Origin: Gallionella sp.
GTDB taxonomy: Bacteria > Pseudomonadota > Gammaproteobacteria > Burkholderiales > Gallionellaceae
Direction: 5' to 3'
DNA: 64,000 nucleotides
Assembly (NCBI GenBank): GCA_028714895.1
Contig: JAQTLM010000010.1
Location: forward strand, 1 to 64,000
A program made the position numbers and the translations under genes. Under the pieces are notes generated by a model that worked only from the letters and a program-made list of their open reading frames with translations, ran no database searches and was not told the DNA's origin. Below are positions 1-8,290 of the stretch, piece after piece. Position 1 is the stretch's first letter. Each line of letters opens with the position of its first letter.

Positions 1-683
1 AAGTGCTGTTTGATCTGAGGTCGCGCCAACACGTGACTTACCATGACAAACTTCACTTGGCTGTCTCGATGCGCTCATTCCGTGCGGAAGATGTTTCGCT
101 GCTTGTTAAGCAAATACTCGATCTTGAGGTTGATTCTGCTCGGCAAACTTATTCGAAGGTTAAAGATAAATATCCGATTGTAATCACGCGTGATTTAAGT
201 AAAGCAAAAAAATGGCTTAAAGGGCAGGCACGCGGCTCGGAGCGGTACGGAATTGTCGTCTCATCGCAAGCTGAACGACTTAAGCCTCATGCGATAGATG
301 TGAAATCTCCTATGGACCCTGTTCACTGGTTTCTGGATGAAAAAGATGATGTCCGGTCATCGTATTATCTGGAGGATGTTGCTACTGAGTTCGACGTTCA
401 GGGCTTAGAACTGGATTGGGCGTGCGTAACTTGGGATGCTGACTTTCGACATAGCCAAAACGGATGGAGCCATCATTCGTTTTGTGGAAATCGCTGGAAC
501 AGAATTAACAAAGAAGAACGAAAACAATATTTAAAAAATGCTTATCGAGTTTTATTGACCAGAGCACGTCAGGGAATGATTCTAGTTGTTCCTGAAGGAG
601 ATGCGGAAGACCATACGCGCAGCTCTCAGTTTTATGATGGGACTTATAACTTCCTCAAAGAAATTGGCTTTTCAATAATCTAA
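1..683 (+). CDS. DUF2075 (Schlafen group 3-like) helicase-type protein, 3' end only
   Basis: The reading frame is open from the window edge, so the 5' part, including any Walker A region, lies outside. The visible 226 residues match the C-terminal half of DUF2075 proteins, which are superfamily-1-like P-loop ATPases often found in defence or mobile regions. The best landmarks are [17 protein letters not shown] (about residues 128-144 of the visible part) and [14 protein letters not shown] near the C-terminus, which correspond to the late helicase motifs with the arginine finger. It is followed by a small zinc-ribbon gene and an antitoxin gene, so this looks like the end of an accessory cluster. 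Substrate and role are not known. Confidence 0.75.
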   Translation, partial: VLFDLRSRQHVTYHDKLHLAVSMRSFRAEDVSLLVKQILDLEVDSARQTYSKVKDKYPIVITRDLSKAKKWLKGQARGSERYGIVVSSQAERLKPHAIDVKSPMDPVHWFLDEKDDVRSSYYLEDVATEFDVQGLELDWACVTWDADFRHSQNGWSHHSFCGNRWNRINKEERKQYLKNAYRVLLTRARQGMILVVPEGDAEDHTRSSQFYDGTYNFLKEIGFSII

Positions 684-698
684 CCAGAGGTACACACC

Positions 699-881
699 AT
701 GCGGCTCGCTGAAAAACAAGCCGATCGACCAATCTACTACATCATGTCCGACCAACCGGATTGTTGTGGCAAATGCGGAAGTCGTCTTGATTTTAAAGAA
801 ATCAAAGTGGTCGATGGTGCGCGTATATTTGTTAATGAGTGCCTTGGCTGCCATCGCGAGGTTTTGATCGTCGAAGACTAG
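699..881 (+). CDS. small zinc-ribbon protein
   Basis: This 60-residue protein has two cysteine knuckles, CCGKCG near residues 22-27 and CLGC near 48-51, the spacing of a zinc ribbon. The ATG at 699 has an AGAGG ribosome binding site about 8 bases upstream. It begins 15 bases after the DUF2075 gene on the same strand and may be co-transcribed with it. I do not recognise a named family; a structural zinc-binding or nucleic-acid-binding role is inference. Confidence 0.55.
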   Translation: MRLAEKQADRPIYYIMSDQPDCCGKCGSRLDFKEIKVVDGARIFVNECLGCHREVLIVED

Positions 882-938
882 AACGTAAGACGAAAGCTGT
901 TTGCCGTGCGTTTCATGCAATAGTGTGTGGAGATAGTT

Positions 939-1115
939 ATGCGAACAAGCACATCGGCGCGGGTGCGGAAGCATCGCGCGGCATTGCGGGAAGCCGGATT
1001 GCGCCTGGTGCAGATTTGGGTGCCGGATACGCGGCGCGCGGGATTCGCCAAGGAGTGCCGCAGCCAGTTGCGACTGGTGCAAGGCGATGCGCAGGAGCGC
1101 GAAACTGCCGACTAA
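939..1115 (+). CDS. MazE-like antitoxin (DUF3018 family)
   Basis: The 58-residue product starting at ATG 939 has the DUF3018 pattern: STSARVRKHRAALREAGLR followed by VQIWVPDTRRAGFA and a short polar tail. These proteins are usually the antitoxin encoded just upstream of a MazF-type endoribonuclease. An in-frame GTG at 927 would add four residues. No intact toxin gene follows; the next about 110 bases hold only a possible remnant. It may be an orphan antitoxin or the relic of a lost toxin-antitoxin pair. Confidence 0.7.
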   Translation: MRTSTSARVRKHRAALREAGLRLVQIWVPDTRRAGFAKECRSQLRLVQGDAQERETAD

Positions 1116-1116
1116 C

Positions 1117-1226
1117 ATGAGGCGGAAGCCGACCGCGAAGGCTGGCGGTAAACCGGGCATTGGCAGATCCCCTCGGTGTGCCTGACGATTACCGGAAACT
1201 TAAGCGACAGTTTTATTTTTGGCAGC
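1117..1226 (+). pseudogene. possible remnant of a MazF-type toxin gene
   Basis: An ATG at 1117, where a partner toxin would be expected, opens only 22 codons before a stop. Its start (MRRKP...GGKP) and, in a shifted frame, a stretch reading PSVCLTITGNLSDS vaguely resemble the beginning and beta-strand region of MazF proteins. This would be a heavily deleted copy. The similarity is by eye only and could be chance. Confidence 0.2.
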
Positions 1227-1324
1227 CGCGCATCGACTATTACCAGCCTAGTTATTGCCAGAATCTTTCGTAGTAAAATGCGACCGTCAGATTCCCCACC
1301 GCAGTATTTATTTCCAGCTCATCC

Positions 1325-3457
1325 ATGAACCCATTACTCGATTTCTCCGGTCTGCCGCGCTTTGCGGAGATCAAACCCGAACATGTTGCACCGGCGATCG
1401 AACAGTTGCTGGCGGAGAACCGCGCGCTGGTTGCGCGACTGCTCAGCGATAGCGCGCCGCCGACCTGGCAGGATTTCATCGTACCGATGGAGGATGCCAA
1501 CGAGCGGTTGTCGCGCGCGTGGGGGCCGGTCGGGCATTTGAACGCGGTGATGAACAGCCCTGAATTGCGCGAGGTGTATAACGCGACGCTGCCGATCATC
1601 ACCCAGTATTACGCCGAGCTCGGCCAGAACCTCGCGCTGTTCGATAAATTCAAGGCATTGCGCAACAGCCCTGAATTCGCCGGTTTGAGTGCGGCGCGAA
1701 AGAAGATCATCGAGAACGAGCTGCGCGATTTCCGTCTCGGCGGCGCGGAGTTGCCGGAGGACAAGAAGGCGCGCTACCTGGAAATCCAGGAATGTCTGGC
1801 AGAACTGTCGTCGCGCTTTTCCGACAACCTGCTCGACGCGACCAACGACTACACGCTGGTCATCGAGGATAAAAACGAATTGAGCGGCCTGCCGGAAGAT
1901 GTGCTGCAAGCGGCGCAGGAAGCGGCGGTTGCAACAGGCAAAACCGGCTGGCTGTTCACACTGAAAGCGCCGTCCTACATGCCGGTGATGCAATACGCTG
2001 ACAACCGCGCGTTGCGCGAAAAAATGTATCGCGCCTCTGGCACGCGCGCCAGCGAGTTCGGCAAGGCGGAATGGGACAACACGCCGCTGATGGATGAGAT
2101 CGTCAAGCTGCGCGGCGAGGAGGCGAGCCTGCTGGGCTTTGCCAACTTCGGCGAATTGTCGCTGGCGACCAAGATGGCGGATTCGCCGCAGCAGGTGGCC
2201 GAGTTCATGCGCGAATTGGCGCAGCGCGCGCGACCCTTTGCCGAAAAAGATCTGGCCGAGCTGCGCGAATTCGCGCGCGCCGAATTGGGATTGCAGGAAT
2301 TGCAGTCCTGGGACGTCGGCTACGCCAGCGAAAAATTGCGCGAAAAACTTTACGCCTTTTCCGAGCAGGAAGTGAAGCAGTATTTCCCGGAAGACGCGGT
2401 GCTGCCCGGTATGTTCAGGCTGGTCGAGACGCTGTATGGCTTGCAGATCAAGGCTTCCGTCGCACCCCTGTGGCATGACGACGTGCGCTTCTTCGATATC
2501 CGCGACGCGCAAGGGCAACTGGTCGGCCAGTTTTATCTCGATATGTACGCGCGCAACAGCAAGCGCGGCGGGGCGTGGATGGACGATGTGATCACGCGCC
2601 GCCGTCTGGCTTCCGGTATCCAGACGCCGGTCGCCTATCTGAACTGCAACTTCTCCGCGCCGGTGGGCGGCGCGCCTGCGAGCAGTGAACAGGGACCCGC
2701 GCAGCGGGATGTGAACGTCCGCGAGTCGGGCGCAGCGGTTGCCTCGATGAACAGGGAAAAACTGCGCCCTGACGGCAGACGCCCCGCCGTGTTCACGCAC
2801 GACGAAGTGATCACGCTGTTCCATGAATTCGGCCACGGCCTGCATCACCTGCTCACCGAAGTGGAAGACCTCGCCGTGTCCGGCATCAACGGCGTGGAAT
2901 GGGACGCGGTGGAGCTGCCTAGCCAGTTCATGGAAAACTTCTGCTGGGAATGGGATGTGCTGCGCGGCATGACGCGCCATGTCGACAGCGGCGAGCCGTT
3001 GCCGCGCGCGCTGTTCGACAAGATGCTCGCCGCGAAGAATTTCCAGAGCGGCCTGCAGACCCTGCGCCAGATCGAGTTTTCGCTGTTCGACATGCTGATG
3101 CACAGCAACTTCGAGGCGGGCGGCGCAAAATCCATCCTGCAACTGCTCGACGAAGTGCGCGCTGAAGTGGCGGTGCTGATCCCGCCCGTGTTTCACCGCT
3201 TTCCGCACAGTTTCTCGCATATCTTTGCCGGCGGCTATGCGGCGGGCTACTACAGCTACAAATGGGCAGAAGTGCTGTCCGCCGATGCGTATAGCCTGTT
3301 CGAGGAAAACGGCGTGCTGAATCCCGACGTCGGCGCGCGCTTCCGCGCCGAGATACTGGCGATGGGCGGCAGCCGCGGCGCGATGGACTCGTTCAGCGCG
3401 TTTCGCGGGCGCGAGCCGAACATCGACGCATTGTTGCGGCATAATGGGCTGATCTGA
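1325..3457 (+). CDS. prlC: oligopeptidase A (M3 zinc metallopeptidase)
   Basis: Cytosolic M3-family peptidase that degrades short peptides, including cleaved signal peptides. The catalytic zinc site is plain: HEFGHGLHH at residues 500-508 (H500, E501, H504), with the downstream ELPSQFMENFCWE segment supplying the third ligand. The C-terminal SHIFAGGYAAGYYSYKWA block is also typical. At 710 residues it is about 30 longer than enteric PrlC; the excess is an in-frame insert at residues 450-485 between PVGG and RPAVFTHDE, immediately before the active site, rich in A, S, G, R and E. It is followed after 18 bases by the glutaredoxin-like gene. Confidence 0.95.
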   Translation: MNPLLDFSGLPRFAEIKPEHVAPAIEQLLAENRALVARLLSDSAPPTWQDFIVPMEDANERLSRAWGPVGHLNAVMNSPELREVYNATLPIITQYYAELGQNLALFDKFKALRNSPEFAGLSAARKKIIENELRDFRLGGAELPEDKKARYLEIQECLAELSSRFSDNLLDATNDYTLVIEDKNELSGLPEDVLQAAQEAAVATGKTGWLFTLKAPSYMPVMQYADNRALREKMYRASGTRASEFGKAEWDNTPLMDEIVKLRGEEASLLGFANFGELSLATKMADSPQQVAEFMRELAQRARPFAEKDLAELREFARAELGLQELQSWDVGYASEKLREKLYAFSEQEVKQYFPEDAVLPGMFRLVETLYGLQIKASVAPLWHDDVRFFDIRDAQGQLVGQFYLDMYARNSKRGGAWMDDVITRRRLASGIQTPVAYLNCNFSAPVGGAPASSEQGPAQRDVNVRESGAAVASMNREKLRPDGRRPAVFTHDEVITLFHEFGHGLHHLLTEVEDLAVSGINGVEWDAVELPSQFMENFCWEWDVLRGMTRHVDSGEPLPRALFDKMLAAKNFQSGLQTLRQIEFSLFDMLMHSNFEAGGAKSILQLLDEVRAEVAVLIPPVFHRFPHSFSHIFAGGYAAGYYSYKWAEVLSADAYSLFEENGVLNPDVGARFRAEILAMGGSRGAMDSFSAFRGREPNIDALLRHNGLI
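2672..2779 (+). repeat. in-frame insert of 108 bp inside prlC
   Basis: Compared with the family, codons 450-485 of prlC are extra. The DNA contains a repeated TGAACAGGGA and partly inverted GC-rich segments (GTCGGGCGCAG against CTGCGCCCTGAC), as expected of a palindromic element that became coding. No frameshift results. Origin as a repeat insertion is inference; a simple loop expansion is the alternative. Confidence 0.45.
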
Positions 3458-3475
3458 ACTCATTGAGGAGGCAAA

Positions 3476-4021
3476 ATGAAACGCATCGTTTTGTTGTTGA
3501 GTTGTCTGGCGGTGATGCCATCGGGCGTGCAGGCGGGCGAGCTGTACCGTTGGCTGGACGCGAAGGGCAAGGTGCATTACGGCGACGTGCCTCCGGTGGA
3601 TGCGACGCAGGTTGAGCCCAGAAAATTTCCCGGCGCCGCTATTCCGGGCGAAGACCTGCCCTATGAAACGCGCCGCGCGCAGCAGAATTTTCCAGTCATC
3701 CTGTATGTCGCGGACAATTGTGCCGAAGCCTGTAATCAGGCACGCGAGCTGTTGAAGAAACGCGGCATCCCGTTCAGTGAAAAACCACTGATAACCCAGG
3801 AAGATATCGATGCCTTCAAGGCGATTTCCGGCAGCGACAGCGTGCCTACCCTGGCGGTGGGCAAAGCCTTTCTGAAAGGTTTTCTGGCCGAGCAGTGGCA
3901 TGGCGAACTCGATATCGCCGGCTACCCAAAGACTGCGCCATATCGCCCGCTCGGCGCGCTTCCTGCATCCGCGCCTGCCGCAACGAGCGAGGTCGCGCCG
4001 GCCAATCCCGCCACGCAATGA
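3476..4021 (+). CDS. DUF4124-glutaredoxin domain periplasmic protein
   Basis: The 181-residue protein starts with a signal peptide (MKRIVLLLSCLAVMPSGVQA) followed by a DUF4124 domain (ELYRWLDAKGKVHYGDVPP, about residues 22-41) and then a glutaredoxin-fold domain (about 63-140). The usual CPxC site is replaced by NCAEACNQA, so C-x3-C spacing; the SVPTLAVG cis-proline loop is present. The C-terminus is low-complexity Ala/Pro. Its TGA overlaps the ATG of the displaced xthA start at 4018, showing that it was originally translationally coupled to xthA. Disulfide or redox activity is inference; substrate unknown. Confidence 0.8.
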   Translation: MKRIVLLLSCLAVMPSGVQAGELYRWLDAKGKVHYGDVPPVDATQVEPRKFPGAAIPGEDLPYETRRAQQNFPVILYVADNCAEACNQARELLKKRGIPFSEKPLITQEDIDAFKAISGSDSVPTLAVGKAFLKGFLAEQWHGELDIAGYPKTAPYRPLGALPASAPAATSEVAPANPATQ

Positions 4022-4039
4022 AGCTGGCTACCTGGAACG
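4018..4039 (+). other. attL of the integrative element
   Basis: A 22-bp segment matches 17988-18009 at 20 of 22 positions, with an exact 13-mer GCTACCTGGAACG at 4027-4039. The two mismatches are synonymous codon positions (AAG/AAA, CTG/CTT) of xthA. It bounds the element on the integrase side. Confidence 0.85.
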
Positions 4040-4119
4040 GTAATAAGTGTTTCATAGTTTTTCAGCACTTTTCAGACATAGCATTAAATCTAATAAAAAC
4101 AATGTGTTTATGTTGCTAG
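4018..4119 (+). pseudogene. xthA 5' stub left by element insertion
   Basis: The ATG at 4018 overlaps the preceding TGA and encodes MKLATWN, the conserved first residues of exodeoxyribonuclease III, then departs into element sequence and stops at 4119 after 34 codons. The full xthA lies about 14 kb downstream with the same seven residues. This is the native xthA start cut away from its body by integration. Confidence 0.85.
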
Positions 4120-4155
4120 TTGTTTCATTGCACTTAATTGCATTTCATTAAAACC

Positions 4156-4178
4156 TACCCCACAATACGCCCCACAAA
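4156..4178 (+). other. left integrase arm-type repeats
   Basis: Two direct CCCCACA heptamers (4158-4164 and 4170-4176), with starts 12 bp apart, lie between attL and the integrase gene. The same pair with the same 12-bp phasing occurs at 17918-17936 near attR. The pairing at both ends suggests binding sites for the integrase arm-binding domain. Confidence 0.65.
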
Positions 4179-4213
4179 CAAACTCCAAGGAGGAGCCCAA
4201 GGAGGGGCAGTAA

Positions 4214-5440
4214 ATGGCAGGTTTGTCAGATTTCAAAATCAAATCATTAAAGCCTGTAGAGGGTAAGCGGCTAGAAGTAGCAGATGAACACGGGCTATAC
4301 CTTGAAGTGTTGCCGTCTGGGTCGAAGGTCTGGCGTTACCGCTATGCACTACATGGCAAACGAGAAAAAGTCACCATCGGGCCGTATCCAGAGTTTGGTG
4401 TAGCTGATGCTAGGAAGCAGCGATTACTTTTCTCAGAGATGGTCGCCAAGGGCCAGTCACCTGCAAAGGCAAAGCAACGTGAGTTATCAGCTAATGCAAA
4501 GGCCAACTCGGTACGAGAGCTTGGTGAGCTTTATATTGCCGAAATCGTAAACGTTCAATTTAAACGCCCGCTAGATACGGAGCGATACTTCCACCGGGAC
4601 ATTTTCCCCATCCTCGGTCATTACAAACTTCACGAAGTCACCCCGCAGGATGTGTTGCGGATGCTGGATGCTGTAAAAGCCAGAGGAAAGCGGAAGGCTG
4701 TAGAGGGAGAAAAAGCCGGTAAGAATTTCGCTAAAGCATCAGGTGTGCATGCCGCAAAAGCAACAAGAACCATCATAAAGCGGCTCTTCGATTTCGCAAT
4801 CGCTAGGCAACTCATCACGTACAACCCAGTATCTGTTATTCCAAGGGGCATCATCGCCCAACCGACAAAACGTGACCGTGCATTATCTGAAGATGAACTC
4901 AAGCAGTTTGCCCGTAACCTTCAGAGCGTGGATGACACGCAGGCGTTCAAGGTTGCACTACGGATAATTCTTCTCACCTTGGTACGCAAAGGAGAGCTGG
5001 TCAAAGCCAAATGGAAGCACGTCAATTTTGACAAAGCAGAATGGCGTTTGCCCACGAGCAAGAATAGTGAACCGCATCTAATCCCATTGGCAACGCAGAC
5101 CATAGAGCTCTTCAAAGAGCTTAAGAATTTGGCTGGTGAGTCAGAATGGGTTTTGCCAGGGCGGTCGGGGAATAAGTCCATAAGCGAACATACGCTCAAT
5201 GTGATGTGGATTAGGAACAAAGCATTTGGACTAGAAAACTTCGTGATACACGACATGCGGAGGACAGCATCAACCCTATTGCATGAAATGGGGTACATCC
5301 CCGATGTAATTGAAAAGGCACTTAACCATACGATAGGTGGTATTCGCGGCGTGTACAACGTGGCTAAATATGCTGACCAACGCCGGGAAATGCTTCAACA
5401 TTGGGCAAACCATATCGACTCCCTGTGCCAAGAAGGGTAG
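4214..5440 (+). CDS. P4-type tyrosine integrase
   Basis: This 408-residue site-specific recombinase has an N-terminal DUF4102 arm-binding domain (GLSDFKIKSLKPVEGKRLEV and GLYLEVLPSGSKVWRYRY), a central core-binding domain and a C-terminal catalytic domain. Catalytic residues seen are the Arg of TLVRKGEL, the HDMRR motif (H-x2-R), a His in LNHTIGG and the Tyr of GVYNVAKYAD. An AAGGAGG-like site precedes ATG 4214. Lying next to attL, it is the obvious enzyme for integration into xthA. Enzymes of this family mostly use tRNA genes, so the target is unusual. Confidence 0.93.
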   Translation: MAGLSDFKIKSLKPVEGKRLEVADEHGLYLEVLPSGSKVWRYRYALHGKREKVTIGPYPEFGVADARKQRLLFSEMVAKGQSPAKAKQRELSANAKANSVRELGELYIAEIVNVQFKRPLDTERYFHRDIFPILGHYKLHEVTPQDVLRMLDAVKARGKRKAVEGEKAGKNFAKASGVHAAKATRTIIKRLFDFAIARQLITYNPVSVIPRGIIAQPTKRDRALSEDELKQFARNLQSVDDTQAFKVALRIILLTLVRKGELVKAKWKHVNFDKAEWRLPTSKNSEPHLIPLATQTIELFKELKNLAGESEWVLPGRSGNKSISEHTLNVMWIRNKAFGLENFVIHDMRRTASTLLHEMGYIPDVIEKALNHTIGGIRGVYNVAKYADQRREMLQHWANHIDSLCQEG

Positions 5441-5507
5441 TTAGCAAGTTCTGTTTAGCTAAACGCAAACAAATATCCCAGCAGTATCAAGCCAAGGAGG
5501 GCGTTAA

Positions 5508-6452
5508 TTGGGAGTGACCATCATAAAGAAGCCATCCCTTCCTGTTTGTTGGGGAGGCGATGATAAGTTTGAAAAATGGGCAGCGGGTTTTCGCACGAAG
5601 TACACCTATGTGCGTGATAGTGATGCAGAAGGCAAGCTATCTCGCGCACCTCTACATCAAACGTTAGAACAGATTCGACGAATGAAAGTCTGGGTGGGGG
5701 ATGGCGCGTGTTTTGAGAAGAACCTCATCTTTGCTTGTTACCAGGCAGCGCACACCAAAAAACCAGAAGAGTATGCGGCAGCGCGAGCGCGACAAGAAAG
5801 AGAGAAATTGCTACTTCAACTTCAATCACAGATGAAACACGCAAGAGGGGTGCTTGGATTTATTACTAATAACCCGAGTACTGTTATTGGTTGCTACAGA
5901 AAATCAAACGGTATGCCATCCGAAGGCAGAAATTTGGTACTGGCTACCCCAGACGAGAAGATGGATATGCTTGCTGGTTTGCTGGCTGAATATGAGTATG
6001 GGCTAGCCAAGGATGCAAAAGACGAACTTGCCATTGGAGTGCATTGCTTGTTTGGGTTTGGCCCGTTTTTATATGACAAAGAGGCTTTAGATATTGAAAA
6101 AAGAGAAGCTCCGAATGTCGCGGAGTTGGGGCTGATTTTCCACCTAACCTACCTTTTCAGATATTTCACCGCTGAATCGGAACCTAGGCAGAGTAAAGAC
6201 AATACCAATGATTCGGGGTTTGTTGGAGATGAACTTCGTGTTTATGGGGAAATGTTGAATGACGGTGGAAAACCCTACTACGCACAGGTTGCTGCGCTGG
6301 TTAATGCCACCTTGGGCAAGAAATTCCATTCAGATGATATGAAGCTACGGCTTAAAGACCTCCTTGCCCCGCCAAAAAGGGCCAGTGCAAAGCTGCCCGG
6401 CAAGAAGAAGTACATCGAATTTGCTGGATGGGAAATTAATAGTCCGGCATAA
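5508..6452 (+). CDS. hypothetical protein of the element
   Basis: A 314-residue protein that I do not recognise. The TTG at 5508 follows AAGGAGG with about 8 bases spacing; a GTG at 5514 is an alternative. The sequence looks soluble, with a Lys/Glu/Arg-rich helix (about residues 88-115), an aromatic-rich central region (HCLFGFGPFLYD) and a Lys/Pro-rich tail. No transmembrane segment or catalytic motif is obvious. It lies between the integrase and the AlpA-type regulator, a position often filled by satellite-phage control or replication genes, but no function can be assigned. Confidence 0.6.
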   Translation: MGVTIIKKPSLPVCWGGDDKFEKWAAGFRTKYTYVRDSDAEGKLSRAPLHQTLEQIRRMKVWVGDGACFEKNLIFACYQAAHTKKPEEYAAARARQEREKLLLQLQSQMKHARGVLGFITNNPSTVIGCYRKSNGMPSEGRNLVLATPDEKMDMLAGLLAEYEYGLAKDAKDELAIGVHCLFGFGPFLYDKEALDIEKREAPNVAELGLIFHLTYLFRYFTAESEPRQSKDNTNDSGFVGDELRVYGEMLNDGGKPYYAQVAALVNATLGKKFHSDDMKLRLKDLLAPPKRASAKLPGKKKYIEFAGWEINSPA

Positions 6453-6467
6453 CACTACCTCCATTAG

Positions 6468-6508
6468 GTGGGAACTTTGAAGTTGATTTTCTCGATTCAC
6501 TTCCCACC
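6468..6508. terminator. hairpin after the 314-residue gene
   Basis: GGTGGGAA at 6468-6475 pairs with TTCCCACC at 6501-6508 around a 25-base loop, 16 bases after the preceding stop. There is no strong T-run, so it may be a weak terminator or an operator for the AlpA-type protein encoded 60 bases on. Confidence 0.35.
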
Positions 6509-6568
6509 ACCATCAATCTGAAACTTCGCTCCACTGACGCAATTAAGCGTCATCAACAAGGAGCGGAG

Positions 6569-6742
6569 ATGAAGATTTTAAGAGATGGACAACTACGAAA
6601 ACTGGTGCCTTTAAGCCGTGTGACTATTTGGCGGCTAGAGAAACAGGATGCTTTCCCTCGTCGAGTGAAAATCGGGAAAAACTCTATAGGCTGGCTGGAG
6701 CATGAGGTCATACAGTGGATAGCTTCACGCCCAAAGGCGTAG
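6569..6742 (+). CDS. AlpA-family helix-turn-helix regulator
   Basis: A 57-residue protein beginning MKILRDGQLRKLVPLSRVTI, the AlpA pattern of a MerR-like winged helix, continuing WRLEKQDAFPRRVKIG and ending GWLEHEVIQWIASRPKA. AlpA proteins are small DNA-binding activators of integrase/excisionase genes in P4-like satellites and islands. GGAG at 6561-6567 precedes the ATG. It sits about 1.1 kb downstream of the integrase gene on the same strand and probably controls excision. The next gene begins 12 bases after its stop. Confidence 0.85.
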   Translation: MKILRDGQLRKLVPLSRVTIWRLEKQDAFPRRVKIGKNSIGWLEHEVIQWIASRPKA

Positions 6743-6753
6743 TGGTGGGGGCT

Positions 6754-7545
6754 ATGCTTCCGAAACACTTTAAGGAAGAGTTTCCTTGGATTACAAAGCC
6801 CACTTCCAAAATAAAAGTGAAGGCACCGGGTACGTACTGGCTTGAGAAGGCAGTTATTCATGCAATTTTTCGAGCACCCGATAACGAGTTTGATGACCCT
6901 AGAACGAATCTCCTCAAATCAATTGGTGATATGGGGAAAGATACACAGGTTAGCTACATCAAGACGACTGCCAAGCACTTGGCAGAAGCGATAATCGACA
7001 CACCGCTACCGAGCGCAAGACAAGAATGGCTCAACGACGTTAATGCAACGACGAAAAAGCTAACGCTACTACTAAAGCAAGAGCAAAAGAAAAACTTACC
7101 CGAAAACTGGAATAATCTTTTCTCGCTAGTCAGCCAGGTTTTAAGCCACAGCCATGTCACAGACGACACCGAGTTAACAAAGCTGGTGGAAACGCTCAAA
7201 GAAGCAAATCTAATTGGTGGAATAAAAGGAAAGGCACACGGGACAGTAGATTTTGTTTCGATACTGGACCTCATCACACATGAGTCTAAGGCTCTGTCTG
7301 GCAAGAGTGCCATTGCCTACTACAAATATCCACAAACTTTTTTTGAAGAAATATCAATAGACAACCAGCTACTATTGGCTTACCAACGAAAAGCTATTCA
7401 GGCAATTACGACAGTCAATCAGGAGCATTTCGGCAAACCCTACGATGCACTAACTGCACACATTCTCACATGTGTTTTCAATAAAAGCTTCACCAAGCAG
7501 TTGGTGAAAAAAATCCGCGAAAATTTGAACTCAAAAGCGAAGTAA
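6754..7545 (+). CDS. hypothetical protein following alpA
   Basis: I take ATG 6754 (263 residues, MLPKHFKEEFPWITKP), just after the AlpA stop and with a G-rich segment upstream; an in-frame ATG at 6715 would overlap alpA. The protein is Lys-rich and mostly helical, without signal peptide or membrane segment. No family is recognised. Its place right after alpA suggests an element-maintenance role, which is inference only. Confidence 0.55.
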   Translation: MLPKHFKEEFPWITKPTSKIKVKAPGTYWLEKAVIHAIFRAPDNEFDDPRTNLLKSIGDMGKDTQVSYIKTTAKHLAEAIIDTPLPSARQEWLNDVNATTKKLTLLLKQEQKKNLPENWNNLFSLVSQVLSHSHVTDDTELTKLVETLKEANLIGGIKGKAHGTVDFVSILDLITHESKALSGKSAIAYYKYPQTFFEEISIDNQLLLAYQRKAIQAITTVNQEHFGKPYDALTAHILTCVFNKSFTKQLVKKIRENLNSKAK

Positions 7546-7640
7546 ACCTTTTTCTCTAAAATTCTTTGGAAGGTGAATTTTCACTTTTCATACCTATAGG
7601 CATAGTGTGCATCCCTTAACAACATTAACGGAGATGCACA

Positions 7641-7838
7641 ATGATTCCGACTCAAATCCCAAAAGAGACCTTACGCAATCGTGAGGAAGCTGCCAGCTAT
7701 TTAGGCATTTCTCCATCCACGCTTGCCAATTGGGCTTGCACCAAGAAATATAAAATTCCCTACTTCAAGGTTGGCCGTTCAGTTCGGTATCGCCAAAGCG
7801 ATTTGGATGCGTTCGTGCAGAACGGGGAAGTTGATTAG
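7641..7838 (+). CDS. excisionase-type helix-turn-helix protein
   Basis: A 65-residue protein with the excisionase/MerR-like pattern: NREEAASYLGISPSTLANW, then IPYFKVGRSVRYRQSDLDAF. Such proteins bind and bend DNA at attachment sites or repress promoters. ACGGAG precedes ATG 7641. It is the second small winged-helix protein of the element after the AlpA-type gene, consistent with control of excision by paired small DNA-binding proteins. Confidence 0.8.
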   Translation: MIPTQIPKETLRNREEAASYLGISPSTLANWACTKKYKIPYFKVGRSVRYRQSDLDAFVQNGEVD

Positions 7839-7923
7839 GCGCACCCGCATATACCCGCACGTTAATCAAACCCCGTCAATGAGAAAAGCCTTAAGTATCA
7901 ATCACAATCAAGTGGAGAAAAAA

Positions 7924-8256
7924 GTGAAATTCGAAGATTGCAGGAAAGAATGTATTGAAAACTGTGAAGACCCATTCTTCAAAAAAATGTACTCAGATTA
8001 TCCAGTTCCTGAACCTATGGCATGGAAAAAATGCACTTCAAAGGCCGCCAGTTTTATCAATGACTCAAAGTACGCACTATTGTGTATGAGTTACTACGAA
8101 AAATCATTGCATAGGTGCGGCATTGATACTGTACCTGCATATAGAGTGGGCGATGCACTCTGTGAAATTCTTGATGGGATTGTTCCATGGGAAATCATCA
8201 AGTCTGTTGCGACTACATACTTACTGAAGGTTAAACGTCCGAACGTTAAGGGTTAG
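7924..8256 (+). CDS. cysteine-rich hypothetical protein
   Basis: I choose the GTG at 7924 because GGAG lies five bases upstream; an in-frame ATG at 7879 would add 15 residues but has no ribosome binding site. The 110-residue product has eight or so cysteines in the pattern C-x3-C-x3-C (residues 5-13), then single Cys residues around CTSK, LCMSYY, HRCGID and LCEIL. That suggests metal binding or disulfides. No signal peptide is seen and no family is recognised. Confidence 0.5.
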   Translation: MKFEDCRKECIENCEDPFFKKMYSDYPVPEPMAWKKCTSKAASFINDSKYALLCMSYYEKSLHRCGIDTVPAYRVGDALCEILDGIVPWEIIKSVATTYLLKVKRPNVKG

Positions 8257-8290
8257 CTTGTTTTAGTTGATATTGGCAAAGGATTGCGAA

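Noticed and set aside
927..938. GTG 927 as antitoxin start
   Set aside because: ATG 939 fits the family N-terminus better; the GTG adds four unmatched residues.
1334..4018. 894-codon open frame on the minus strand opposite prlC and the glutaredoxin gene
   Set aside because: It is the mirror of GC-rich coding sequence, has His/Arg/Gln-rich composition of shadow frames, and the plus-strand genes have clear catalytic motifs.
4018..4213. tRNA or tmRNA fragment as integration site
   Set aside because: No cloverleaf or T-loop sequence is found at either end; the duplicated DNA is the coding start of xthA.
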